Origin: CAJCIY01 sp964245825
Lineage (GTDB): Bacteria; Actinomycetota; Actinomycetes; Mycobacteriales; CAJCIY01
Direction: 5' to 3'
NCBI GenBank assembly: GCA_964245825.1
Contig: CAXTNT010000013.1
Span: 1 to 64,000 of the forward strand
DNA: 64,000 bases
The notes under the pieces are model-generated. The model worked only from the letters and a program-made list of their open reading frames with translations, had not been told where the DNA came from and made no database searches. Below, piece by piece: positions 8,424-16,490 of this stretch. A program made the position numbers and the translations under genes. Numbering within the stretch: the stretch's first letter is position 1; the number at the start of each line of letters is the position of its first letter.

Positions 8424-10979
8424 ATGGACAGCTCGGCGACGGCCGCCCCCGGCATGCCGGAGCGGCCGACCCTCGAGGGGCTCGAGGACAAGTGGTCGGC
8501 GCGTTGGGAGCAGCAGGGCACGTACGACTTCGACCGCACCGCGACCCGCGAGCAGGTCTTCTCCATCGACACCCCGCCACCGACCGTCAGCGGCTCGCTG
8601 CACGTCGGCACGGTCTTCGGCTACGCGCAGGTCGACTGCGTGGCCCGCTTCCGCAGGATGTGCGGCCGGGCGGTGTTCTACCCGATGGGCTGGGACGACA
8701 ACGGACTGCCGACCGAGCGCCGGGTGCAGAACTTCTACGGCGTGCGGTGCGAGCCCTCGCTGCCGTACGACCCGGCGTTCAGCCCCCCCGAGTCCCCCCC
8801 GAAGGATCAGCTGCCGATCAGCCGACCCAACTTCGTCGCGCTCTGCGAGGAGTTGACGGCCACCGACGAGCGCGCCTTCGAGGAGCTGTTCCGTCGACTC
8901 GGGCTGTCGGTCGACTGGTCGCTGGCGTACACCACGATCGGCGCCGAAGCCCGGGCGGTGTCGCAGCGGGCGTTCCTGCACGACCTCGCCCGCGGCGACG
9001 CCTACACCGCGGAAGCGCCGACGCTCTGGGACATCACCTTCCGGACCGCGGTGGCCCAGGCCGAGCTCGAAGACCGCGAGCGTCCCGGCGCGTACCACCG
9101 CATCGGGTTCGCCGGCCCGGATGACGCGGCGGTCTTCATCGAGACCACCCGGCCGGAGCTGCTGCCCGCCTGCGTGGCCCTGGTCGCCCACCCGGACGAC
9201 GAGCGATACCGGCCGCTGTTCGGGCAGACCGTGACCACGCCGGTCTTCGGCGCGCGGGTGCCGGTCCGCGCGCACCCCTTGGCCGACCCCGACAAGGGCT
9301 CGGGGCTGGCGATGATCTGCACGTTCGGAGACGTCACGGACGTGGTCTGGTGGCGCGAGCTCGCGCTCGACACCCGCGCGATCCTCGGTCGCGACGGCCG
9401 GCTGCTGCCGGAGCCGCCGCCCGGCCTGTCCGACCCCGGTGTCAAGGCGTACGCCGATGTCGCCGGCAAGACCGTGTTCGCCGCCCGCGAGGCCGTGGTC
9501 GGGCTGCTGCGCGAGAGCGGTGACCTCGTCGGCGAGCCGCGCCCGATCACGCATCAGGTGAAGTTCTTCGAGAAGGGCGACCGCCCGCTGGAGATCGTCG
9601 CCAGCAGGCAGTGGTACCTGCGCAACGGCGGCCGCGACCCCGAGCTGCGGGCCCGCATGATCGCGCGTGGCGGCGAGCTGTCGTGGTCCCCGCCGTACAT
9701 GCAGTCGAGGTACGACAACTGGGTGGGCGGCCTCAACAGCGACTGGCTGGTCAGCAGACAGCGCTTCTTCGGCGTGCCCTTCCCGCTCTGGTACCGCCTG
9801 GACGCGGCGGGCGAGCCCGTCTACGACGACCCCATCGCGGCCGCCGAGTCGGCGCTGCCGGTCGACCCGGCCACCGAGTGCCCGCCCGGCTACGAGCCCG
9901 GGCAGCGGGGGGTGCCCGGCGGCTTCGTCGGCGACCCCGACGTCATGGACACCTGGGCGACCTCCTCGCTGACCCCCCAGGTGGCCGGGCGGTGGGGCAC
10001 CGAGCTGTTCGACCGCGTCTTCCCGATGGACGTGCGCCCGCAGGGCCACGACATCATCCGCACCTGGCTGTTCGCGACGATCGTCCGGGCGGACGCGGAG
10101 TTCGGTTCGGTGCCGTGGCACCAGACGATGATCAACGGCTGGATCCTCGACCCCGACCGCAAGAAGATGTCGAAGTCCAAGGGCAACGTGACCACGCCGC
10201 TGTCGCTGCTCGCCGAGCACGGCTCGGACGCCGTCCGCTACTGGGCCGCGAGCGGTCGGCCGGGGACCGACACCGCGTTCGACGTGGGCCAGATGAAGGT
10301 CGGCCGGCGACTGGCGATGAAGCTGCTCAACGTCAGTCGCTTCGTGCTGGGGCTCGGCGCGACGGACAGCGGCGCGGCCGTCACCGAGCCGCTCGACGAG
10401 GCGCTGCTGACCGGGCTGGCCGGTGTGGTCGAGCGGGCGACCACCGCGTTCGAGGGCTACGACTACACCCGGGCGCTCGAGGCGGCCGAGGAATTCTTCT
10501 GGGCGTTCTGCGACGACTACGTCGAGATCGTAAAGCTCCGGGCGTACGACGACGGGCCGGCGTCCGCCTCGGCGCGGGCCGCACTCGCCACGACGCTCGC
10601 CACCCTGCTGCGCCTGTTCGCGCCCTTCGTGCCGTTTGTGACCGAGGAGGTCTGGTCGTGGTGGCAGGAGGGCTCGGTGCACCGCCAGCCGTGGCCGACG
10701 ACCGAGGGGCTGACCCGCGCCGGCGACCCGCAGCTGCTCACCGTCGCCGCGGACGTGATGTCCGCGCTCCGGAAGGCCAAGTCGCAGGCGAACGTCTCGC
10801 AGCGCACGCCCGTCGCGCACGCGGTCGTCCGTGGCTCCGCCCAGCAGCAGGCCCGGGTCGAGGCCGCGGCGGGTGACCTCGCCCGCGCCGGCTCGGTGCA
10901 GGAGCTGGTCTTCGTCCAGGACGCGGGCGGCGGTCAGACGGTGACCGTGGACGTCACGCTCGCCGCCTCGCCGCCGTGA
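8424..10979 (+). CDS. valS: Valine--tRNA ligase, archaeal/Rickettsia-like type
   Basis: The 851-residue class I synthetase charges tRNA-Val. Its N-terminal motif reads 'IDTPPPTVSGSLHVGT', so the HIGH-type signature is HVGT; 'KKMSKSKGNV' supplies the second signature (codons near 10160-10190). 'FYPMGWDDNGLPTERRVQ' and the short C-terminal part without a long coiled-coil arm mark the alternative, archaeal-like ValS rather than the usual long bacterial form. An editing domain lies between the two halves of the Rossmann fold. ATG 8424 was chosen; an in-frame ATG at 8454 is the other option. It overlaps the next gene by GTGA. Confidence 0.95.
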   Translation: MDSSATAAPGMPERPTLEGLEDKWSARWEQQGTYDFDRTATREQVFSIDTPPPTVSGSLHVGTVFGYAQVDCVARFRRMCGRAVFYPMGWDDNGLPTERRVQNFYGVRCEPSLPYDPAFSPPESPPKDQLPISRPNFVALCEELTATDERAFEELFRRLGLSVDWSLAYTTIGAEARAVSQRAFLHDLARGDAYTAEAPTLWDITFRTAVAQAELEDRERPGAYHRIGFAGPDDAAVFIETTRPELLPACVALVAHPDDERYRPLFGQTVTTPVFGARVPVRAHPLADPDKGSGLAMICTFGDVTDVVWWRELALDTRAILGRDGRLLPEPPPGLSDPGVKAYADVAGKTVFAAREAVVGLLRESGDLVGEPRPITHQVKFFEKGDRPLEIVASRQWYLRNGGRDPELRARMIARGGELSWSPPYMQSRYDNWVGGLNSDWLVSRQRFFGVPFPLWYRLDAAGEPVYDDPIAAAESALPVDPATECPPGYEPGQRGVPGGFVGDPDVMDTWATSSLTPQVAGRWGTELFDRVFPMDVRPQGHDIIRTWLFATIVRADAEFGSVPWHQTMINGWILDPDRKKMSKSKGNVTTPLSLLAEHGSDAVRYWAASGRPGTDTAFDVGQMKVGRRLAMKLLNVSRFVLGLGATDSGAAVTEPLDEALLTGLAGVVERATTAFEGYDYTRALEAAEEFFWAFCDDYVEIVKLRAYDDGPASASARAALATTLATLLRLFAPFVPFVTEEVWSWWQEGSVHRQPWPTTEGLTRAGDPQLLTVAADVMSALRKAKSQANVSQRTPVAHAVVRGSAQQQARVEAAAGDLARAGSVQELVFVQDAGGGQTVTVDVTLAASPP

Positions 10980-11755
10980 CCGCCGATCGGCGGGTCGAGG
11001 TGCCGGTGGAGATCCAGGCCGGCTGGGGCTATCAGGACAAGGTGCACGGCGGGTACCTGCTGGCCACCGCGGTCGGCGCAGCGATGCGGGGCGCGGACCG
11101 CGAGCTGCACCCGTACCCGCTCGCCGCCTCGGCCCTGTACGTGGCCAACCCGGTGCCCGGTGCGGCGACCGTGGCGGTGCGGGCGCTGCGCGCCGGGCGC
11201 ACCGTCGCCACGTACGCGATGCGCCTCGAGCAGGACGGGCGCACGTGCGTCGAGGTGCTGCTGACCGCCGGCCGGCTGCCGGGCCTCGACGAGGGGGCTC
11301 GGTGGGACGCGGGGACCACCCCCGTACCGCTCCTGCCGCCGCCCGAGCAGTGCCTCTGCGGCGAGGACCACGAGACGTGGCGGGAGCCGCGCCCCCAGGA
11401 GCGCATGACGATCCGTCTCGAGCCGGCCACCGCTCCCCCGCCGTACGGCCCCGGGGGGGTCGGGGACTTCCGCGCCTGGGTGCGCTGCGCAGAGCCCGAC
11501 CCGGTGCTCGGGGCGCTGATTCTGGCGGACGCGCCGCCGCCGATCACCTTCGACCTCGCGCTGCGCGGTTGGGTGCCCACGCTGCAACTGCAGGTGCTCC
11601 TGCGGCGGGTCCCGCCGGCGGGATGGCTGGTCGCCCGCCAGTCCGGGACCCTGCTGGCCGGCGGCCTGCTGGACGAGGACTGCACGCTGTGGGACCCCGG
11701 CACCGGCGCGGTGGTGGCGCAGGCCCGGCAGCTCGCCGCCTACCGGGACCCCTGA
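10976..11755 (+). CDS. Acyl-CoA thioesterase-like double-hotdog protein
   Basis: The 259-residue protein resembles TesB/4HBT_3-type double-hotdog thioesterases. The N-terminal half contains the typical 'VHGGYLLATAVGAAM' helix region and a 'HPYPLAASALYVANPVPG' strand, and the second half repeats the fold ('PITFDLALRGWVPTLQLQVLLRR'). Such enzymes hydrolyse acyl-CoA thioesters, but the substrate cannot be told from the sequence. The GTG start overlaps the valS stop by four bases, so it is translationally coupled to valS. A short Cys-containing loop ('PPPEQCLCGEDHETW') between the halves is unusual. Confidence 0.8.
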   Translation: MTADRRVEVPVEIQAGWGYQDKVHGGYLLATAVGAAMRGADRELHPYPLAASALYVANPVPGAATVAVRALRAGRTVATYAMRLEQDGRTCVEVLLTAGRLPGLDEGARWDAGTTPVPLLPPPEQCLCGEDHETWREPRPQERMTIRLEPATAPPPYGPGGVGDFRAWVRCAEPDPVLGALILADAPPPITFDLALRGWVPTLQLQVLLRRVPPAGWLVARQSGTLLAGGLLDEDCTLWDPGTGAVVAQARQLAAYRDP

Positions 11756-11762
11756 AGTCCGT

Positions 11763-11785
11763 GCGTACGCCCGTCGGGCGTGCGC
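11763..11785. terminator. Hairpin between convergent genes, probable bidirectional terminator
   Basis: The inverted repeat GCGTACGCCCG - T - CGGGCGTGCGC has one G-T type mismatch. It fills the 38-base gap between the thioesterase stop and the clpX stop. No T-run follows, as is common in high-GC actinomycetes. Confidence 0.6.
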
Positions 11786-11793
11786 CCGCAGGC

Positions 11794-13113
11794 TCAGGCG
11801 GACTTCTCCCGGCGCTCCCGCTTGGGCGCCTCGCGCGGCACGATGGTCGGGTTCACGCCCTCGCGGACGGCCTCCCGGCTGATCACGACCTTGGCGACAT
11901 CCTTGCGGCTCGGCACGTCGTACATGACCGAGAGCAGGACCTCCTCCATCAGGGCGCGCAGGCCGCGGGCCCCGGTGCCCCGCAGGATGGCGAGGTCGGC
12001 CATCGCCTCCAGCGCCGCCGGCTCGAACTCCAGCTCGACACCGTCGAGCTCGAACAGCCGGCGGTACTGCTTGACCAGGGCGTTGCGCGGCTCGCAGAGG
12101 ATCTTGAGCAGGGCATCTCGGTCGAGGCTGTCGACGTGCGCCATCACCGGCAGGCGGCCGATGAACTCCGGGATCATGCCGAACTTGAGCAGGTCCTCGG
12201 GCATGGCCTTGGCGTAGGTGTCGTCGGGCTCGTCGTCGTTGCGGGCGTGCAGCATGGCGCCAAAGCCGACGGACTTCTTGCCCACCCGCGACTCGACGAT
12301 CTTGTCCAGGCCGGCAAAGGCGCCGCCGACGATGAACAGCACGTTGGTGGTGTCGATCTGGATGAACTCCTGGTGCGGGTGCTTGCGGCCGCCCTGCGGC
12401 GGGACGCTCGCGGTCGTACCCTCGAGGATCTTGAGCAGGGCCTGCTGCACCCCCTCGCCGGAGACGTCCCGGGTGATCGACGGGTTCTCGCTCTTGCGGG
12501 CGATCTTGTCGATCTCGTCGATGTAGATGATGCCGGTCTCGGCCTTCTTGACGTCGTAGTCCGCGGCCTGGATCAGCTTCAGCAGGATGTTCTCGACGTC
12601 CTCGCCGACGTACCCCGCCTCCGTGAGCGCAGTCGCGTCGGCGATCGCGAACGGGACGTTGAGCAGCTTGGCGAGCGTCTGCGCCAAGAACGTCTTGCCG
12701 CAGCCGGTCGGCCCCAGCAGCAGGATGTTCGACTTCGACAACTCGACCGGCTCGTCGCGGCCGCGTTCGACCCGGTCGCCCCGCTCGAGCGCGCGCTCCC
12801 CGACGTTGCGCTCGCCGCCGGCCTGCACCCGCTTGTAGTGGTTGTACACGGCCACCGAGAGCGTCTTCTTGGCCGACTCCTGGCCGACGACGTACTGCTC
12901 GAGGAACTCGAAGATCTCGCGCGGCTTGGGCAGCTCGTCGAAGCTGACGTCGGAGGACTCGGAGAGCTCCTCCTCGATGATCTCGTTGCAGAGGTCGATG
13001 CACTCGTCGCAGATGTAGACGCCCGGGCCCGCGATCAGCTTCTTGACCTGCTTCTGCGACTTGCCGCAGAAGCTGCACTTGAGCAGGTCGCCACCGTCAC
13101 CGATGCGTGCCAC
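11794..13113 (-). CDS. clpX: ATP-dependent Clp protease ATP-binding subunit ClpX
   Basis: The 439-residue AAA+ unfoldase feeds substrates to ClpP. The N-terminal zinc-binding domain has Cys13, Cys16, Cys35 and Cys38. Walker A 'GPTGCGKT' is at residues 134-141, and Walker B 'IIYIDEIDKIA' follows. The 'RKHPHQEFIQIDTTNVLFIVGGAF' segment and pore loop region are conserved. A charged insert (about residues 98-118, 'NVGERALERGDRVERGRD') between the start of the AAA+ domain and Walker A is longer than usual. The start is GTG. The clpP2-clpP1 pair lies 151 bases upstream on the same strand. Confidence 0.97.
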   Translation of the reverse strand: MARIGDGGDLLKCSFCGKSQKQVKKLIAGPGVYICDECIDLCNEIIEEELSESSDVSFDELPKPREIFEFLEQYVVGQESAKKTLSVAVYNHYKRVQAGGERNVGERALERGDRVERGRDEPVELSKSNILLLGPTGCGKTFLAQTLAKLLNVPFAIADATALTEAGYVGEDVENILLKLIQAADYDVKKAETGIIYIDEIDKIARKSENPSITRDVSGEGVQQALLKILEGTTASVPPQGGRKHPHQEFIQIDTTNVLFIVGGAFAGLDKIVESRVGKKSVGFGAMLHARNDDEPDDTYAKAMPEDLLKFGMIPEFIGRLPVMAHVDSLDRDALLKILCEPRNALVKQYRRLFELDGVELEFEPAALEAMADLAILRGTGARGLRALMEEVLLSVMYDVPSRKDVAKVVISREAVREGVNPTIVPREAPKRERREKSA

Positions 13114-13264
13114 GTGTGGGTCCGGTCCTCTCCTACGGGGACGGCCAGGCGGGGATCCCGCCTTCGTCCGCCGACACTACGCCCCGGGTCCCCCTGCGGG
13201 GGGGGAACGACGGCGCGTCGGCGGGGCGTCGAAACCTGGTCGGCCAGCGCTGCGCGGTCGATCC

Positions 13265-13891
13265 TTAGCGCGCGGCCGCGACGACCTTGCGGCTGCCGAG
13301 CACCTCGTCGATCAGGCCGTAGTCCTTCGCCTCCGCGGCGGTGAGGATCTTGTCCCGCTCGATGTCCACCCGCACCTGCTCCTCGGTGCGGCCCGAGTGC
13401 AGAGCGAGCATCTGCTCGAGCTGGGTGCGCATCCGCAGGATCTCGCGGGCCTGGATCTCGATGTCCGAGCCCTGTCCGCCGCCTTCGGTGTAGGGCTGGT
13501 GGATGAGGATGCGCGAATGCGGCAGCGCGTGCCGCTTGCCCTTCGTCCCCGCCGCGACCAGCACGGCCGCAGCCGACGCGGCCTGGCCCATGCAGAAGGT
13601 CGCGATGTCGGGCCGGACGAACTGCATCGTGTCGTAGATCGCGGTGAGCGCCGTGAACGAGCCGCCGGGCGAGTTGACGTAGATCGAGATGTCCCGGTCG
13701 GGGTCCTCGGACTCCAGGTGCAGCAGCTGGGCCATGACCACGTTGGCGAAGCCGTCGTCGATCGGCGTGCCGACGAAGATGATCCGGTCGCGGAGCAGCC
13801 GGCTGAAGATGTCGCCGCTGATCTCGCCACGCGCGGTCGTCTGCACCACGCTCGGGATGATGTAACCCGACTGCTGGCCCACCGCGGTCAC
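13265..13891 (-). CDS. clpP2: ATP-dependent Clp protease proteolytic subunit, ClpP2-type
   Basis: The 208-residue serine peptidase forms part of the ClpP1P2 chamber. With the GTG start chosen the catalytic residues are Ser106 (in 'GQAASAAA'), His131 and Asp180. The opening 'SGYIIPSVVQTTARGE' is characteristic of the actinobacterial ClpP2 paralogue. The GTG overlaps the upstream clpP1 stop by four bases (GTGA), which settles the start even though the open frame extends further upstream. In actinobacteria ClpP1 and ClpP2 form mixed tetradecamers and are normally essential. Confidence 0.96.
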   Translation of the reverse strand: MTAVGQQSGYIIPSVVQTTARGEISGDIFSRLLRDRIIFVGTPIDDGFANVVMAQLLHLESEDPDRDISIYVNSPGGSFTALTAIYDTMQFVRPDIATFCMGQAASAAAVLVAAGTKGKRHALPHSRILIHQPYTEGGGQGSDIEIQAREILRMRTQLEQMLALHSGRTEEQVRVDIERDKILTAAEAKDYGLIDEVLGSRKVVAAAR

Positions 13892-14514
13892 TTCGCGCTC
13901 GTCTCGGGCACTGCTTCCGTCACCCTGCCGACGGTGGCCACGACATGGTCGACGAAGCCGTAGTCCTTGGCCTCGTCGGCCGTGAACCACCGGTCGCGGT
14001 CGGAGTCACGCTCGATCTGCTCGACCGTCTGCCCGGTGTGGTGGGCGATGCGCTCCTGCATCGTGCGCTTGGTGTAGAGCATCTGCTCGGCCTGGATCGC
14101 GATGTCGCTCGCCGTGCCGCCGATGCCGCCGGAGGGCTGGTGCATCATGATCCGCGCGTGCGGGGTGGCGTAGCGCTTGCCCTCGGCGCCGGCGCACAGC
14201 AGGAACTGCCCCATGCTGGCGGCCAAGCCCATGGCCACGGTCGAGACGTCGTTGGGAACCAGCTGCATGGTGTCGTAGATGGCCATGCCGGCGCTCACCG
14301 AGCCGCCGGGCGAGTTGATGTAGAGCGAGATGTCGCGCTCCGGGTCCTCTGCCGACAGCAGCAGGAGCTGGGCACAGATCGCGTTGGCGATCGAGTCCTC
14401 GACCTGCGACCCGAGCATCAGGATCCGCTCCTTGAGCAGCCGGTTGTAGACGGAGTCGTCGAGGTTCATCCCCCCGCCCGGAACCCGCAGCGTGGGTGCG
14501 TGTTCGATGCCCAT
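13888..14514 (-). CDS. clpP1: ATP-dependent Clp protease proteolytic subunit, ClpP1-type
   Basis: The 208-residue ClpP has Ser100 ('GLAASMGQF'), His125 and Asp174, matching the E. coli 97/122/171 spacing. The start giving 'MGIEHAPTLRVP' makes a normal length; an internal ATG at 14467-14469 ('MNLDDSVYNRL') is possible, and the open frame upstream of 14514 lacks family similarity. It is the first gene of the clpP1-clpP2 pair on the minus strand, with a 140-base leader up to the tig stop that contains a candidate ClgR box. Confidence 0.95.
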   Translation of the reverse strand: MGIEHAPTLRVPGGGMNLDDSVYNRLLKERILMLGSQVEDSIANAICAQLLLLSAEDPERDISLYINSPGGSVSAGMAIYDTMQLVPNDVSTVAMGLAASMGQFLLCAGAEGKRYATPHARIMMHQPSGGIGGTASDIAIQAEQMLYTKRTMQERIAHHTGQTVEQIERDSDRDRWFTADEAKDYGFVDHVVATVGRVTEAVPETSAK

Positions 14515-14630
14515 GGCTCTCCCGTCCTGACCGATCGCGAGGTCCCGGCCGTGTGGCACACCGCCGGAGCGGCCCTCGTCTGCGGACACTAACCGGCGGC
14601 CACGACACGCCATGCCGCGAAAGGGCGACG

Positions 14631-14646
14631 TTCGCCGACGGCGTAC
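14631..14646. promoter_or_regulatory. Candidate ClgR operator upstream of clpP1P2
   Basis: The core CGCCGACGGCG (14633-14643) followed by TAC fits the actinobacterial ClgR core CGCYNANRGCG as I recall it from Corynebacterium and Streptomyces clp promoters. It lies about 117 bases upstream of the clpP1 start and just past the tig stop. This is a motif match only; no clgR gene is in the window. Confidence 0.4.
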
Positions 14647-14654
14647 GCCGGGGC

Positions 14655-16091
14655 TTACGACTCCGCGGCGTCCTCGGCAGGCGACGCCGCGGCCGCGTGC
14701 CCGTCGTCCTGCTGGTTGGGCGTGCCGTCGTGGTCGTGCGCGTCGTGGTCGTGGTCGGGGGTGTCGTCGTGGTCGGCGTCACCCGACTCGGCGGCGTCGA
14801 TCGCGTTCAGGTCGACCCGGACCCCGTCGGTGTCGGTGACGACCGCGCCCTCGAGGAGGAGCGCCAGCGCCTTGGCCCGCACGATCTCGCCCATCAGCAG
14901 CGGCAGCTGGCCACCGCGGACGAGCTGGTCCACGTACGCCTGGGGGTCGACACCGCTGCGTTGCGCCCGCCGCACCACCTCCGCGGACAGCTCGGCGTCG
15001 TCGACCCCGAGCTCCTCCTTCTTGGCGATGGCGTCGAGCACGAACGTCGCCCGGACGGAGCGCTCCGCGGTCGCGCGCACCTCGGCATCGAACTCGTCCT
15101 TGTCCCGACCCTGCAGCGCGAGGTAGGAGTCGAGGGTCTGCCCTAGCTGCTCCAGCTCGTGCCCGAGGTTGTGCAGTCGGCCCTCGTACTCCGCGTCGAC
15201 GGCCGCCGGCGGCACGGGCACCTCGACCTGCTCGAGGAGCACGTCCAGCGTGCGGTCGCGGGCGGCGATCCCCTGCTCGAGCCGCCCAACCCGCTCCAAC
15301 CGGCCACGTATGTCGGCCTGCAGTTCGGCCAGCGTGTCGAACTCGCTGGCAGTGGTGGCGAAGTCGTCGTCGAGGTCGGGCAGAACCTGCCGCTTCACCC
15401 CCCGCACGGTGACGGTGATCTCGGCCGGTGAGCCGGCGAGGTCGCTGGTGAAGGTGGCGCTGGCGCCGTCGACCAGGCCGACGAGCGCCTCGTCGAGCCC
15501 GTCGACGAGCGAGGCCGAGCCCACCTCGTACGACAGGCCCGTGGTCTCCGCTTCGGGGACCGGCTCGCCGTCGCGGGCGGCGGCGAGGTCGATGGCGGCG
15601 AAGTCGCCGTCCTCCACCGCGCGGTCGACGCCCTCGAGCGTGCCGAACCGGCGGCGCAGCGTGTCGAGCTGGGCATCGACCTGCTCGGGGCCGACAGCGA
15701 CCGCGTCCACCGTGACCGGCAGCGCGTCGTACGCGGGGAGCACGATCTCGGGGCGGACGTCGACCTCGGCGGTGAAGACCAGCGGCTCGCCGTCGGAGAA
15801 GGACGTGACGTCGACCTCGGGCCGCCCCAGGACCTCGAGCTCCTGCTCGGTGGCGGCGCGGGAGTAGAAGCGCGGCAGGGCCTCGTTGACGGCCTCCTCG
15901 AGCACGGCGCCCCGCCCGACGCGCTGGTCGAGGATCCGCGGCGGCACCTTGCCGGGACGGAAGCCCTGCACGCGGACCTGACTGCCGATCTTGCGGTACG
16001 CGGCGTCCACGCTGGGCCGGAGCTCCTCGAACGGGACTTCCACGGTCAGCTTCACGCGGGTCGGGCCCAGCGCCTCCTTGACGGCCTTCAT
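14655..16091 (-). CDS. tig: Trigger factor (ribosome-associated chaperone / PPIase)
   Basis: The 478-residue protein binds nascent chains at the ribosome exit and has prolyl isomerase activity. The ribosome-binding signature 'GFRPGKVPPRIL' is near residues 44-55, followed by the FKBP-type domain (about 160-245) and the helical C-domain. The start 'MKAVKEALGPTRVKL' matches the family; the frame upstream has no similarity. The last 40 or so residues are rich in Asp and His ('DHDHDAHDHDG'), an acidic metal-binding-like tail not part of the trigger factor fold. It lies upstream of clpP1 on the same strand. Confidence 0.95.
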   Translation of the reverse strand: MKAVKEALGPTRVKLTVEVPFEELRPSVDAAYRKIGSQVRVQGFRPGKVPPRILDQRVGRGAVLEEAVNEALPRFYSRAATEQELEVLGRPEVDVTSFSDGEPLVFTAEVDVRPEIVLPAYDALPVTVDAVAVGPEQVDAQLDTLRRRFGTLEGVDRAVEDGDFAAIDLAAARDGEPVPEAETTGLSYEVGSASLVDGLDEALVGLVDGASATFTSDLAGSPAEITVTVRGVKRQVLPDLDDDFATTASEFDTLAELQADIRGRLERVGRLEQGIAARDRTLDVLLEQVEVPVPPAAVDAEYEGRLHNLGHELEQLGQTLDSYLALQGRDKDEFDAEVRATAERSVRATFVLDAIAKKEELGVDDAELSAEVVRRAQRSGVDPQAYVDQLVRGGQLPLLMGEIVRAKALALLLEGAVVTDTDGVRVDLNAIDAAESGDADHDDTPDHDHDAHDHDGTPNQQDDGHAAAASPAEDAAES

Positions 16092-16164
16092 CGGGGCGTG
16101 CGGTCTCCTGTCGATGCGGATGCGGGGAATCGAACGGTGCGCTGGGGCTGCTCGTCGGGCCGGG

Positions 16165-16237
16165 TCGGGGCGGGGAGACTCGAACTCCCGATCTCCTGCT
16201 CCCAAAGCAGGCGCGCTAGCCACTACGCTACGCCCCG
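16165..16237 (-). tRNA. tRNA-Pro (TGG)
   Basis: Reading the minus strand, a full cloverleaf of 73 bases folds: acceptor CGGGGCG/CGCCCCG, anticodon stem CCTGC/GCAGG, loop TTTGGGA with anticodon TGG, T-loop TTCGAGT and discriminator A. No CCA is encoded. It lies upstream of tig, 73 bases from its start codon. Confidence 0.96.
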
Positions 16238-16296
16238 CGTGTGGGCGACCATCGTACGACCGGACGTGCACCGTGGGCGCTGCGTGAGCGCCTGCT

Positions 16297-16370
16297 GCGG
16301 GCGTAGCTCAATGGCAGAGTCCCAGTCTTCCAAACTGGCAACGCGGGTTCGATTCCCGCCGCCCGCTCCA
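16297..16370 (+). tRNA. tRNA-Gly (TCC)
   Basis: The cloverleaf has acceptor GCGGGCG/CGCCCGC, anticodon stem CCAGT/ACTGG, loop CTTCCAA with anticodon TCC, T-arm GCGGG-TTCGATT-CCCGC, and discriminator T followed by an encoded CCA (16368-16370). It is divergent from tRNA-Pro, 59 bases away. Confidence 0.97.
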
Positions 16371-16490
16371 CACCGCCTTCCGCTCCACGGAACATGTCGA
16401 TCGGTGCGAAGCGGCGACCCAGGATCCTGGTGCGCCGCTAGCCTGCGGCAGGTTGCTGGAACGCCGGTGCCGGCAGCGCAGGAGGCGACG

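Noticed and set aside
8163..10820. An 885-codon minus-strand open frame across the N run and valS
   Set aside because: It reads through the unknown bases and opposes valS; its length is an artefact of high GC and of N treated as coding.
10934..13078. A 714-codon frame overlapping clpX and the thioesterase gene
   Set aside because: It lies in another frame of clpX, which has intact zinc-finger and AAA+ motifs; the alternative product has no domain.
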